Positions 1 to 8,145 of a stretch of DNA of 64,000 nt are shown piece by piece. The notes beneath the pieces were generated by a model that did not search any database, was not told where the DNA came from, and saw nothing but the letters and a program-made list of their open reading frames with translations. A program made the position numbers and the translations under genes. Where the stretch lies: NCBI GenBank assembly GCA_943913135.1, contig CALTVE010000003.1:1-64000 (forward strand), written 5' to 3'. The stretch is from an uncultured Francisella sp. (lineage in GTDB: Bacteria > Pseudomonadota > Gammaproteobacteria > Burkholderiales > Neisseriaceae). Positions within the stretch are counted from its first letter, which is position 1. The number at the start of each line of letters is the position of its first letter.

Positions 1-58
1 CTTAATTTCTATCTGTGCCGCTGGTGGACAAGGGGTGGTTGCCATTTTGGAAAGATAA
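1..58 (+). CDS. 3' end of a thiolase (acetyl-CoA acyltransferase), cut by window start
   Basis: The last 18 codons of a plus-strand gene read LISICAAGGQGVVAILER and stop at TAA (56-58). The CxxGGxG-type segment near the end is the C-terminal catalytic cysteine loop of thiolases of the FadA/FadI type, which cleave 3-ketoacyl-CoA in fatty acid beta-oxidation. Only the tail is in the window, so the subfamily cannot be decided. The gene converges on nusB, and a partial copy of its own 3' end follows directly. Confidence 0.75.
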   Translation, partial: LISICAAGGQGVVAILER

Positions 59-305
59 CCCCCTTTGTGGGTTAAAATTAAACCTCTAGGTTCGATTGAC
101 ATGGATAAACTTAATGTCAAAGGGTCTTCCTTTAGCAACTGGTCACCCTTTTGCAGCAACAGGGGGACGTATTTTGGCTACTGCAGCTAAACTTTTACGT
201 TTAAAAGGCCATGGCCGGGCCTTAATTTCTATCTGTGCCGCTGGTGGACAAGGGGTGGTTGCCATTTTGGAAAGAAACCCCCTTTGTGGGTTAAAATTAA
301 ACCTC
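1..305. repeat. Tandem direct repeat of about 219 bp (thiolase 3' end)
   Basis: Positions 1-86 and 221-305 are identical except for a 1-nt indel (AAAGATAACCC against AAAGAAACCC). The insert 87-305 therefore looks like a second copy of the terminal ~219 bp of the thiolase gene. The left edge of the first unit lies outside the window. Confidence 0.85.
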
Positions 306-332
306 AGACTATTTATCTGCCCTGAGGTTTAA
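89..332 (+). pseudogene. Decayed duplicate of the thiolase C-terminus
   Basis: Frame 89-130 encodes a thiolase-like stretch ending in DKLNVKGSS. It continues as LATGHPFAATGGR and ALISICAAGGQGVV only after shifting frame at the TTT run 131-133, which has one T too many. At 275, where the upstream copy has its TAA stop, this copy lacks one base and reads on to a stop at 330-332. There is no N-terminal domain and no credible start. This is a dead 3' fragment made by tandem duplication; a sequencing error could mimic the frameshift but not the duplication. Confidence 0.8.
299..330. terminator. Bidirectional rho-independent terminator between thiolase and nusB
   Basis: AAACCTCAG (299-307) pairs with CTGAGGTTT (322-330), a 9-bp perfect stem with a 14-nt loop. 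It is followed by T-rich sequence on the plus strand and overlaps the nusB stop codon on the minus strand. It can serve both converging genes. Confidence 0.7.
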
Positions 333-784
333 TTTATTTTAACGCCGCGTAAAGCATCGGCAAGCTTATCCAATACCCCATTAATAAATTTATAACTGCC
401 TTCTTTACCATAGGTTTTGGCAATCCCTACTGCCTCATCGATAATCACTGAAGTGGGCGTATGTAAGTGATTTTTAAGTTCATAGGCGGCGATTAATAAG
501 ATAGCTTTTTCTATCCAATCCACTTCCTCCCAGGAACGGCTTAAAAAAGGCTTAAGCGCTTTTTGGTAACGATCGATGTGGGCATAGATCCCTTTCACTA
601 ACTCTTGAAAAAAATCTTCGTTTACCGCTGGCCTTTTCCCATTTCGACTCTCAATTATCGGCTTGGTTTCTTGTAGATTCACAATTAAGCCTGACGCGGT
701 GTAATCAGGATTTAAAAATCCCTGATAAAGAGCTTGCAAAGCAAGCTCGCGAGCCATGCGTTGGGGCGTGCGCGTAGTTGCCAA
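329..784 (-). CDS. nusB: Transcription antitermination factor NusB
   Basis: A 151-residue all-alpha RNA-binding protein that joins NusE (S10) at boxA sites for rRNA antitermination. The N-terminus has the family pattern RxLALQALYQ, the middle has the WEEVDWIEKAIL segment, and the C-terminus has the conserved EAVGIAKTYG...KFINGVLDKLA helix. Length is normal. It follows ribH by 25 nt on the same strand, the classic ribH-nusB pair, and ends in the hairpin at 299-330. Its partner rpsJ is also in this window. Confidence 0.96.
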   Translation of the reverse strand: MATTRTPQRMARELALQALYQGFLNPDYTASGLIVNLQETKPIIESRNGKRPAVNEDFFQELVKGIYAHIDRYQKALKPFLSRSWEEVDWIEKAILLIAAYELKNHLHTPTSVIIDEAVGIAKTYGKEGSYKFINGVLDKLADALRGVKIN

Positions 785-809
785 GATATGCCTTCGTCTT
801 CCTTAAAGA

Positions 810-1265
810 TTAATTTGTCTTAATTTCTTGGAGATGGTTAACCATTTCCACTACTACTTCAGCGGCGGCCCTTCCTTTTTCAATTACCCGTACTTGGGCT
901 TGGGACTCATTTTCAGTGGTTAGGATAACATTAGATATAGGGATATTATGCTTAAGACTAACCTTAGCCACCGATAAAATCGATACCTTAGAAATCACTT
1001 CAAAATGCAAAGTTTCACCACGAATCACCACCCCTAAAGCGATTAAGCCGCTAAATTTACCTGTCTGCGCTAAATTTTGCAAGATTAATGGAATTTCCAA
1101 AGCTCCGGGTACCTGCACTAAGGTAATATCTTTATCTTTTACCCCAAGCTCCTTAAGTCTATCTAGGCACGTAGACAATAGATGATCACCCACCTCGTTA
1201 AAACGTGCATCGACAATACCAATTTTTAGGCCTTTACCGTGTAAGTTAACTGGGTGCTCTTTCAT
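810..1265 (-). CDS. ribH: 6,7-dimethyl-8-ribityllumazine synthase
   Basis: A 151-residue lumazine synthase, the penultimate step of riboflavin synthesis (condensation of the pyrimidinedione with dihydroxybutanone phosphate in an icosahedral or pentameric shell). The family landmarks are VPGALEIP, the phosphate-binding and catalytic loop GVVIRGETLHFE with its histidine, and the TTENESQA segment near the C-terminus. An AGGAG sits 7 nt before the ATG. A TATAAT box lies about 40 nt upstream. First gene of a ribH-nusB unit; no other rib genes are nearby. Confidence 0.97.
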   Translation of the reverse strand: MKEHPVNLHGKGLKIGIVDARFNEVGDHLLSTCLDRLKELGVKDKDITLVQVPGALEIPLILQNLAQTGKFSGLIALGVVIRGETLHFEVISKVSILSVAKVSLKHNIPISNVILTTENESQAQVRVIEKGRAAAEVVVEMVNHLQEIKTN

Positions 1266-1303
1266 TATTTACTCCTAAAACTAAACCCTATTTATTGAAC
1301 GGA

Positions 1304-1309
1304 ATTATA
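1304..1309 (-). promoter_or_regulatory. Sigma70 -10 box for ribH-nusB
   Basis: A perfect TATAAT on the minus strand, 38 nt before the ribH start codon. At the expected distance (1327-1332) there is only AACCTA, so the -35 element is weak. The intergenic region is shared with the divergent dnaJ promoter. Confidence 0.5.
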
Positions 1310-1351
1310 TACTCCTTTAAATTAAATAGGTTATAAAGCTTAGCGATCATT

Positions 1352-1377
1352 CTTGAAAAAGCTCTTCAATGCCCCTA
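1352..1377 (+). promoter_or_regulatory. Sigma32 (RpoH) heat-shock promoter of dnaJ
   Basis: CTTGAA at 1352-1357 and CCCCTA at 1372-1377 are separated by 14 nt, the same spacing as in the E. coli dnaK P1 promoter. Transcription would start near 1385, giving a leader of about 25 nt before ATG 1410. No good sigma70 match was seen for dnaJ. Confidence 0.7.
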
Positions 1378-1409
1378 CCTAGCTGACGTTGGCAAAACCG
1401 AAAATAATT

Positions 1410-2540
1410 ATGAGCAAAAAAGATTACTATGAAATCTTAGGGGTTAGTAAAACCGCAACTAAGGACGAAATCACTAAGGCTTTCCGTCGTTTGGCGATGA
1501 AATATCACCCAGATCGAGCATCAGGTAAAGAGGCGGAAGAAAAATTTAAAGAAATTCAAAAGGCGTATGCGGTCTTATCAGATGAAAAAAAACGCAAAGA
1601 ATACGACCAATTTGGTGAAGCAGGTTTTGCCAGCGGAGGCTTTGGAGCTGGGGATTTTAGTGGCACCCATTTTGATTTCGGCGATATCTTTAGTCAAATG
1701 TTTGGTGGTGGTCGTGGCCCGGGCAGTCGTGAACAAGGTTCGCGAGCTGCAAGAGGCGCTGACCTGCAATATGAGTTAAGTGTAACTTTCAAAGAAGCAG
1801 CGCTAGGGACCACAAAAGAAATCCGTACCGCACATGAAGAAACCTGTAATGTCTGCCATGGAAATGGTGCCAAACCCGGTACTAGCCCTGCCCCTTGCTC
1901 GACCTGTCGCGGCAGTGGAACGATAGATGTAAAACATGGTTTTTTACATTTACAACAAACTTGTCCTGAATGTCATGGCAGCGGTAAGATTATCAAAGAT
2001 CCTTGTTCTAAGTGCCATGGTACTGGACGCATTCGCAAAAACCGTACCTTACAAGTCACTATCCCTGCAGGTATTGATGATGGTCAAGCTATTCGTCTAT
2101 CGGGTGAAGGTGATGCAGGCTTTAATAACGGCCCCAGCGGTGATTTATACATTCGCGTCCATGTGTCAAAAGACCCCTTTTTTATTCGCAAAGGGGGCGA
2201 TTTACACTGCGAAGTCCCCACTAGCTTCGCCACTGCTGCTTTAGGGGGGGAAGTGAATGTGCCTTTAATTTCCGGTCATAAAGCGGAATTAAAGATTCCC
2301 AAAGGTAGCCAAAATGGCAAAACACTGCGCTTAAAAGGGCAAGGAATCGTACAATTGAACACTGCCAATAAAGCTAAAGGCGATTTATATTGCCATCTTT
2401 ATGTGGAAACGCCGGTTAATTTGACCCCAAGACAAGAAGAACTCCTCAAAGAATTTCAGCAAATTTCTCAGGAGCTTCCCTATTCACAATCACCAAAAGA
2501 GAAAAGCTTCTTTGATCGCTTAAAAGGCTTTTTTAAATAA
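1410..2540 (+). CDS. dnaJ: Chaperone DnaJ (Hsp40)
   Basis: A 376-residue type I J-protein that delivers unfolded clients to DnaK and triggers its ATPase. The J-domain (residues 1-70) has HPD at 33-35, followed by a Gly/Phe-rich linker. Four zinc-binding CxxCxGxG repeats (CNVCHGNG, CSTCRGSG, CPECHGSG, CSKCHGTG) and two beta-sandwich client domains follow. The start MSKKDYYEILGV is chosen over an upstream TTG because it matches the family N-terminus and fits the predicted transcript start. dnaK and grpE are not adjacent. It runs to within 2 nt of the converging MaoC gene. Confidence 0.97.
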   Translation: MSKKDYYEILGVSKTATKDEITKAFRRLAMKYHPDRASGKEAEEKFKEIQKAYAVLSDEKKRKEYDQFGEAGFASGGFGAGDFSGTHFDFGDIFSQMFGGGRGPGSREQGSRAARGADLQYELSVTFKEAALGTTKEIRTAHEETCNVCHGNGAKPGTSPAPCSTCRGSGTIDVKHGFLHLQQTCPECHGSGKIIKDPCSKCHGTGRIRKNRTLQVTIPAGIDDGQAIRLSGEGDAGFNNGPSGDLYIRVHVSKDPFFIRKGGDLHCEVPTSFATAALGGEVNVPLISGHKAELKIPKGSQNGKTLRLKGQGIVQLNTANKAKGDLYCHLYVETPVNLTPRQEELLKEFQQISQELPYSQSPKEKSFFDRLKGFFK

Positions 2541-2542
2541 AT

Positions 2543-3451
2543 TTAAACCTTATCTTGCTCGGGTGGGTAAACCGCCCCAGCTAAGATTAGGCGATTTTTC
2601 TCCGTCTTTTCTAAAGAATATCCCCAGTTATCGCGGGTGCGGTGAATAAACAGCTGGGCTTTACCCGGCACTAAAAAAGGTTTACCAAAAGCAATCTCAT
2701 AGATGCAGTGTTCAGGCAATTTTTTATCAGTACTTGCCAAAATACGTGACATCATCCAACTGCCATGGGCAATCATCTGGGGAAAACCAAAGAGCTTAGC
2801 AGTTAAAGCAGACATATGGATAGGATTGCGGTCGCCAGAAATCGCCGCAAAAGTACGGATAATTTTTTTATCCGCCGACACCGTTTCCTGGTTATACAAT
2901 TCGCCGTGTTTTGTATCAGGAGTCGGTTCAGGCGGGGTGTTACTTAAAGAGGTTTTCTGCCGATGGAGCATACTACTTACTTGCTCCCACACTAGATCAC
3001 CGTTTTCATAAACCTCAGTGACCACATCCATCAGCATCCCAGAGCGGTGCTCGCGCAAGTTATCGGCATAGACATGAAGATCGATCACTGCATTTTTATT
3101 GATCTTACGATAACGGCGTATACGATTATAAAGATGCACTATTCCTGCAGGAATATACGGAAATTCCCTTTGGGTCAATAAGTGGATGACCATCGGAAAA
3201 GCTACCAGATAAAGATAGGTTAAAGGTAAAAAGCCACTGTCACTGGTTTCGGTATTGCGTTCATAGCGGACTACATCATCGGCATGTAAACGGTAGTTTT
3301 TAAAAACAAATTTCTGTTTAGGCAGTCCAGAAAATTCTCTTTTACCATGTTGGGTGGTAAAAAGGCTTTTAATTAGCTTCCCTGCTGCGGTTAAATAGCC
3401 TTTTGTAAGAGAAGGAAAATGATGTAATTCAATCGTTTCGTATGTATCCAT
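2543..3451 (-). CDS. MaoC-like (R)-specific enoyl-CoA hydratase / acyl dehydratase
   Basis: A 302-residue hotdog-fold protein. The C-terminal half (about 190-290) carries the hydratase-2 signature ISGDRNPIHM, whose Asp and His are the catalytic pair, then FPQMIAHGSWMMS. The N-terminal half (about 45-165) looks like a degenerate second hotdog with no catalytic motif, as in double-hotdog hydratases. The substrate is probably an acyl-CoA or acyl-ACP; the exact pathway cannot be read from sequence. AGGAG lies 7 nt before the ATG. It is the last gene of the miaB-tsaE-amidase-DUF455 run, 69 nt behind DUF455. Confidence 0.85.
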   Translation of the reverse strand: MDTYETIELHHFPSLTKGYLTAAGKLIKSLFTTQHGKREFSGLPKQKFVFKNYRLHADDVVRYERNTETSDSGFLPLTYLYLVAFPMVIHLLTQREFPYIPAGIVHLYNRIRRYRKINKNAVIDLHVYADNLREHRSGMLMDVVTEVYENGDLVWEQVSSMLHRQKTSLSNTPPEPTPDTKHGELYNQETVSADKKIIRTFAAISGDRNPIHMSALTAKLFGFPQMIAHGSWMMSRILASTDKKLPEHCIYEIAFGKPFLVPGKAQLFIHRTRDNWGYSLEKTEKNRLILAGAVYPPEQDKV

Positions 3452-3520
3452 ACAGGGCTCCTATTTTTACCGGGCCATCTTACCAAAAGTGAGGGGATAT
3501 GAATAGCGTTTTCCTTCAAT

Positions 3521-4330
3521 TCAATAACAAAAATTCTGCCAGCGTTCTAATTCATCCGTAGTAAAACCTGCTTTTAAACGTGCTTCTTTATTAACAGCCC
3601 CTTTAAAAATAAACAGCTTTTCTCGCGCTACCAAGTATGTAAATACTTTTTCGCTATCTATGCCCCGGCGTTGGCAAAGATAATGGAACCAGATATTACC
3701 TTTACGCACGTGGTCCACCTCTTCACGATAAATTTTTTCTAATACCTTTAAAGTTTTTATATCTTTTAACTGAGTAATGCGGGCCAACACCCCAGGCATG
3801 ACATCTAATCCGTGTGCCTCTAAAAGACGAGGTACTAAAGCCATGCGCACCAAAGGATCATAAGCCGTGTGATCCGCAACCTCCCATAGGTTATTATGGG
3901 CAATAAAAGCGCCATAGCGATAACCCAAAGCTTGCAGACGAGCAGCCAACAGACTAAAATGCTGCCATTCCTCTAAGGCTACTTCTAACCAATCAGCTAA
4001 AAACCTCCCCGGCATCGTAGTAAACCGATATGCCGCGTCCAAAGCTAAATTAATTGCATTAAATTCGATATGACAAAACGCATGCAGTAAAGCGGCATAA
4101 CCTTCTTGACTATTAAGACGGCGCGATTTTACCTCATGCGGAGAGACCAATTGTATGCTTTCTGGGAGAGCGCTTTTTCGTCTATCTTTAATCTGATATT
4201 CTTTTTCTACAGGCTCTTCTTGCTGTTTAAAACGGGCAACATAAGGGGATAAGCGTTTGAGCGCTTCTCCTTTAGGTATAATTTCCCTGTGCTCTAGTGC
4301 GCTAAGAATGTCTTCTCGCACAGAACTCAT
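3521..4330 (-). CDS. DUF455 ferritin-like protein
   Basis: A 269-residue member of DUF455, a helical ferritin-like family. Candidate metal ligands are visible in HIEFNAIN, EEWQHF and EEVDH: glutamates and ExxH pairs spaced as in diiron four-helix proteins. The family's biochemical role is not established as far as I know; a diiron oxidase or hydroxylase is inference only. Its ATG overlaps the amidase stop by 4 nt, indicating translational coupling. Confidence 0.8.
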   Translation of the reverse strand: MSSVREDILSALEHREIIPKGEALKRLSPYVARFKQQEEPVEKEYQIKDRRKSALPESIQLVSPHEVKSRRLNSQEGYAALLHAFCHIEFNAINLALDAAYRFTTMPGRFLADWLEVALEEWQHFSLLAARLQALGYRYGAFIAHNNLWEVADHTAYDPLVRMALVPRLLEAHGLDVMPGVLARITQLKDIKTLKVLEKIYREEVDHVRKGNIWFHYLCQRRGIDSEKVFTYLVAREKLFIFKGAVNKEARLKAGFTTDELERWQNFCY

Positions 4331-5670
4331 AATAAAGTTGCTCGCGTAAACTCTAAGACCCCAGCAGTAATCGCCTGTGAAATTTTGTCTTTAAAAGCAC
4401 TTTGACACAATAACTTTTCCTCGCCAGGATTAGAAATAAAAGCCGATTCTACGAGTACAGAAGGGATATCCGGTGCCTTTAAAACCGCAAAATTAGCCTG
4501 TTCAGGCTGGGACTTATGCAACTTATTAACTTTACCGAGCGCTCCTAATACTAAGTCTCCTAACTTTAAACTACGGTTAATGGTCGCCGTTTGCGTTAAA
4601 TCAAATAAGGCAGTATCGACATTTTTATCGCCTACTTTTTTCACCCCCCCAATAGTATCTGAAGCGTTTTGGGTTTTTGCCAAGAAACTTGCAGCAGCAC
4701 TACTCGCCCCTTTTTGACTTAACGCATAAACCCCAGTGCCATGGGCTACTGGAGAAGTGAATGCATCGGCGTGGATAGAAACAAATACATCAGCTTTCAG
4801 CTTGCGCGCCTTAGCAACCCGCACTCTAAGAGGAATAAACACATCTTCATCGCGAGTCATATGTACTTTAAACCCTTCTTGCAATAACCTTGCGCGCGTT
4901 CTACGAGCGATTTCCAAAACAACATCTTTTTCTTTGGTCCCCCTCGGCCCATGGGCGCCCGGATCCTCCCCTCCATGACCTGGATCAAGCATCACCACGA
5001 CATTGCGAATATTTTTTTTACGTACTGGGGTCGGAAGGGGAAGGGTTGTGCGGGAAATATGAATGTTAGTGCTTTCTTTTTCTGCGGCTAAGATCTTAGC
5101 TATCTCCGCGCCCAGGTTATCTTCCCTCGCTGGTTGTTGACCGATATTTTGACGATTGGTACCCCCTGCACTGTCTACTTCACCCCGATTGTAATCTTGC
5201 AGTAAAGCAAGAAGCGGGTCCCCATCGTTTTTAATCTTCGCCGGATATAAATCGATAACCAATCGATGATCAAAATTAGCAACCGGCGCTAAAGTAAAGA
5301 TCTGTGGGGCAATTGCTTTTTTTAAATCGAATACCAAGCGTACTGAATTAGCTTGATACTGCCCTACCCGCACACGCGCAATATAGGGATCCCTTTTTAA
5401 AATATGAACCGGTAAATCCGCTAATATTTTATCTAAAACAACGCCCTGCAAATCTACTACCAAGCGGTCTGGATGGGCTAAATGGAAATATTTATACTCC
5501 AAAGGCATCTTTGTCTCTAAAGTGACCCGGGTATAAGAAGAAGCCGGCCACACGCGCACTGCTACAAATTGGGTCATGCTTTGAGCAGCCCACAATGGCT
5601 TAACCATAAAAAGTAAACTGCTTCTCCCTAAAATATCTAAGAAGCTTCTTCTTGATAATTTTTTTCCCAT
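4327..5670 (-). CDS. Tat-exported N-acetylmuramoyl-L-alanine amidase (AmiA/B/C family)
   Basis: A 447-residue periplasmic amidase that cuts the amide between MurNAc and the stem peptide, mainly at the division septum. The N-terminus has a twin-arginine motif SRRSFL (Arg7-Arg8), then a hydrophobic stretch ending near AxA, so export by Tat is likely, as for AmiA and AmiC. Residues about 35-140 form an AMIN septal-targeting domain. Residues about 222-445 form the Zn-dependent Amidase_3 domain (LDPGHGGEDPGA, the E in KEKDVVLE, SIHADAF, ESAFISNPGEE). No LysM repeats are seen. The start overlaps tsaE by 34 nt, kept because later starts would lose the Tat signal. Confidence 0.93.
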   Translation of the reverse strand: MGKKLSRRSFLDILGRSSLLFMVKPLWAAQSMTQFVAVRVWPASSYTRVTLETKMPLEYKYFHLAHPDRLVVDLQGVVLDKILADLPVHILKRDPYIARVRVGQYQANSVRLVFDLKKAIAPQIFTLAPVANFDHRLVIDLYPAKIKNDGDPLLALLQDYNRGEVDSAGGTNRQNIGQQPAREDNLGAEIAKILAAEKESTNIHISRTTLPLPTPVRKKNIRNVVVMLDPGHGGEDPGAHGPRGTKEKDVVLEIARRTRARLLQEGFKVHMTRDEDVFIPLRVRVAKARKLKADVFVSIHADAFTSPVAHGTGVYALSQKGASSAAASFLAKTQNASDTIGGVKKVGDKNVDTALFDLTQTATINRSLKLGDLVLGALGKVNKLHKSQPEQANFAVLKAPDIPSVLVESAFISNPGEEKLLCQSAFKDKISQAITAGVLEFTRATLL

Positions 5671-6119
5671 ATTATTTTTAATCTCTCTCCTTGTTCACTG
5701 TGGCTTTGAATCGTTAGCAAGCGTCCTTCTTGCTCCCCATAAGACCAATTTAGACTTATATCGGGGAGGAATTTTGCTCCTAAAAGCCGCTCAGGCCATT
5801 CTACAAAATTAAAAGAAGGACCCACAACCACTTCATCGAATCCTAAATCAAACCACTCTTCTGCACTCGATAAACGGTAAAGATCAAAGTGATGAATAGT
5901 TTTACTAGATACTTCATAAGATTGCAGTAAACTATAAGTAGGGCTAGGAACGTTGCCTGTAAACCCTAAAGTACGCAATAAAGAACGAACAAAAAAACTT
6001 TTACCAGAGCCAAGTTCTCCGTAAAGGAAAACGGTAAGAGCGTCGCTGTTGGCCATTTTTAAAGCTGCTATAAAGCTACGAGCCACTGCAGTACTTTCTT
6101 TTTCGCTAGGCAAAAACAT
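5637..6119 (-). CDS. tsaE: tRNA threonylcarbamoyladenosine biosynthesis ATPase TsaE
   Basis: A 160-residue P-loop ATPase that works with TsaB and TsaD to make t6A37 in ANN-decoding tRNAs. Walker A is GELGSGKS (34-41), followed by the family segment FVRSLLRTLG...VPSPTYSLLQSYE and the HFDLYRL motif. The ATG lies 2 nt after the miaB stop, and the 3' end overlaps the amidase. In many gammaproteobacteria tsaE sits beside the amidase gene, and this is the same pairing. Confidence 0.94.
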   Translation of the reverse strand: MFLPSEKESTAVARSFIAALKMANSDALTVFLYGELGSGKSFFVRSLLRTLGFTGNVPSPTYSLLQSYEVSSKTIHHFDLYRLSSAEEWFDLGFDEVVVGPSFNFVEWPERLLGAKFLPDISLNWSYGEQEGRLLTIQSHSEQGERLKIIWEKNYQEEAS

Positions 6120-6121
6120 GC

Positions 6122-7441
6122 TTAAACCAACTCACCACGCAAAGAAAAGGTATGTACTTCGCTGATTTTAATATCTACCATGCGGTTTAACAAGTCTACC
6201 GGTCCTTTGAAATTTACTACCCGATTGTTAGCCGTACGCGCCTGCAATTCACCGGGATCTTTTTTAGAAATCCCTTCTACTAAAGTACGCTGTATAGTCC
6301 CTGCCATACTTTGATTAATACGCAAAGTTTCCTCTTCTAACACGCGATTTAGGGCTTCTAAACGTGCAACCTTGCTTTCATGACTGACGTTATCGGTTAA
6401 ATCAGCCGCTGGTGTACCAGGTCGCGAGCTGTAAATAAATACAAAACTTAGGTCAAAGGCGAGTTCTTTGACTAAAGAGAGCGTCTTATTAAAATCTTCT
6501 TCCGTTTCCCCAGGAAAACCGACGATAAAATCGGAACTTAAGCAGATATCAGGACGCACCTTACGCAACCGCCGGACAATAGACTTATATTCCAAAACAG
6601 TATAGCCTCGTTTCATGGCCGCCAACACTCGATCAGAACCGCTCTGAATCGGTAAGTGCAAATGAGATACCAATTTAGGCAGATCTCTATAGCAATCGAT
6701 CAAGCTCTGAGTGAACTCTCTAGGGTGACTGGTAGTAAAACGCAGACGTTCGATTTCTGGAATTTCATGCACAATCTGCAAAAAAGAAGAAAAATCACAT
6801 AAAGAGCCATCTGGACTCTTACCTTTATAAGCGTTAACATTTTGCCCGAGAAAATTAAACTCCACTACCCCTTGGTCGACCAGTTCCATCACTTCGGCCA
6901 ATACATCTTCTAGAGGACGGGAAAATTCTTCGCCACGCGTATAAGGCACTACACAGTAACTGCAATACTTAGAGCAACCTTCCATAATCGACACAAAAGC
7001 CGCTCCCCCTTTAACTTCAGCCGGTGGAAGATGATCAAATTTTTCAATTTCTGGGAAAGAAATATCTACCTGCACCTTGCCAGTAGAACGTTTTTTATCA
7101 ATCAATTGAGGAAGGCGGTGCAAAGTTTGAGGGCCGAACACCACATCTACATAGGGCGCTCTTTTAATGATTTTTTCTCCTTCCTGCGAAGCAACACAGC
7201 CCCCCACACCAATAATTAAATCACGCTTATTTTGCTTTAAATGTTTAATTCGCCCTAAATCGGAGAATACCTTTTCTTGCGCTTTTTCTCGCACACTACA
7301 GGTATTAAATAAAATAACATCGGCCTCTTCTGGATCTTCAGTTTTTTCCCATGACTCATTTTCCGCCAGCATTGTGACCATCTTTTCAGAATCATATTCG
7401 TTCATCTGACAGCCAAACGTACGGATATACACCTTTTTCAT
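6122..7441 (-). CDS. miaB: tRNA-2-methylthio-N6-dimethylallyladenosine synthase MiaB
   Basis: A 439-residue radical-SAM methylthiotransferase acting on i6A37. Three N-terminal cysteines (in [17 protein letters not shown] and GGCVASQ) bind the auxiliary 4Fe-4S cluster. The radical-SAM CxxxCxxC is in [22 protein letters not shown] domain closes the protein. The start [11 protein letters not shown] is chosen over one 16 codons upstream because it has GGAG at good spacing and the longer version would start inside the rplQ terminator. First gene of a five-gene run. I see no strong promoter, so read-through past the hairpin at 7470-7503 may feed it. Confidence 0.95.
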   Translation of the reverse strand: MKKVYIRTFGCQMNEYDSEKMVTMLAENESWEKTEDPEEADVILFNTCSVREKAQEKVFSDLGRIKHLKQNKRDLIIGVGGCVASQEGEKIIKRAPYVDVVFGPQTLHRLPQLIDKKRSTGKVQVDISFPEIEKFDHLPPAEVKGGAAFVSIMEGCSKYCSYCVVPYTRGEEFSRPLEDVLAEVMELVDQGVVEFNFLGQNVNAYKGKSPDGSLCDFSSFLQIVHEIPEIERLRFTTSHPREFTQSLIDCYRDLPKLVSHLHLPIQSGSDRVLAAMKRGYTVLEYKSIVRRLRKVRPDICLSSDFIVGFPGETEEDFNKTLSLVKELAFDLSFVFIYSSRPGTPAADLTDNVSHESKVARLEALNRVLEEETLRINQSMAGTIQRTLVEGISKKDPGELQARTANNRVVNFKGPVDLLNRMVDIKISEVHTFSLRGELV

Positions 7442-7469
7442 AATCACTCCATTAAGCCCTGGAAAAAAT

Positions 7470-7503
7470 AAAAGCCAACTCACCTGCACGGAAGTTGGCT
7501 TTT
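7470..7503 (-). terminator. Terminator of the alpha (rplQ) operon
   Basis: AAAAGCCAACT (7470-7480) pairs with AGTTGGCTTTT (7493-7503), an 11-bp perfect stem with a 12-nt loop. On the minus strand it is followed by TTTATTTTTT, right after the rplQ stop. It ends the long ribosomal run. Confidence 0.85.
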
Positions 7504-7539
7504 TATTAACAAACTAACAGTTGGAAAGGCTTCCCCTCC

Positions 7540-8106
7540 TTATTGGGCTGTATTTTCAGCCTTGCCATTTTTCTCCTGAACCGATTGCGCAGCATCGCCA
7601 GCCTGTTTTACTTCTTCAAGCGGTGTAGAAGATTTAGCCTTCACCTGAGTTACTTTTGACGCTTTAGGTGATTTGGATATAGTTTTAGAAGCTTCGCTAT
7701 CGCCTGTGCTCTTCTTCTTAAGTTTTTTCGCTTTATGAGAAAGTTTTTCTTCTTCCGACAAAAGCTGTACTAAAGCTAAAGGAGCATTGTCCCCATTTCT
7801 AAAACCATATTTTAGAATACGCAGATAGCCGCCAGGACGCTCTTGAAAACGCGGCCCTAGCTCTTCAAATAATTTCATCACAATTTGACGGTTACGGGTC
7901 CGAGAAAAAGCCAAACGATAATTAACCAAATTGGGTTTTTTAGCCAAAGTGATCAAAGGTTCAGCAAATTTACGCAATTCTTTTGCCTTAGGCAAAGTAG
8001 TAACGATCGTTTCCTCACTTAGCAACGAATTGGTCATATTACGAAACATCGCTAGACGATGGCTACTCTTTCTATTTAACTTGCGGTTCGCATTACGGTG
8101 GCGCAT
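7540..8106 (-). CDS. rplQ: 50S ribosomal protein L17 with long basic C-terminal tail
   Basis: Residues 1 to about 120 are ordinary L17, starting [12 protein letters not shown] and including FRNMTNSLL. The usual length is about 120-130; this protein has 188 residues. The extra ~60 are low-complexity, rich in Lys, Ser, Ala and Glu (KKLKKKSTG, then an acidic/Gln end). The reading frame is continuous and codon use looks ordinary, so this is an extension rather than a fusion to a known domain. Last gene of the alpha operon, 39 nt after rpoA. Confidence 0.95.
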   Translation of the reverse strand: MRHRNANRKLNRKSSHRLAMFRNMTNSLLSEETIVTTLPKAKELRKFAEPLITLAKKPNLVNYRLAFSRTRNRQIVMKLFEELGPRFQERPGGYLRILKYGFRNGDNAPLALVQLLSEEEKLSHKAKKLKKKSTGDSEASKTISKSPKASKVTQVKAKSSTPLEEVKQAGDAAQSVQEKNGKAENTAQ

Positions 8107-8145
8107 ATATATTCCTCTTATAATTTATAGGCAAGCCCTGGAATT

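Noticed and set aside
1..332. Tandem repeat at the left end as a mobile element
   Set aside because: The repeated unit is thiolase coding sequence with no terminal inverted repeats or transposase.
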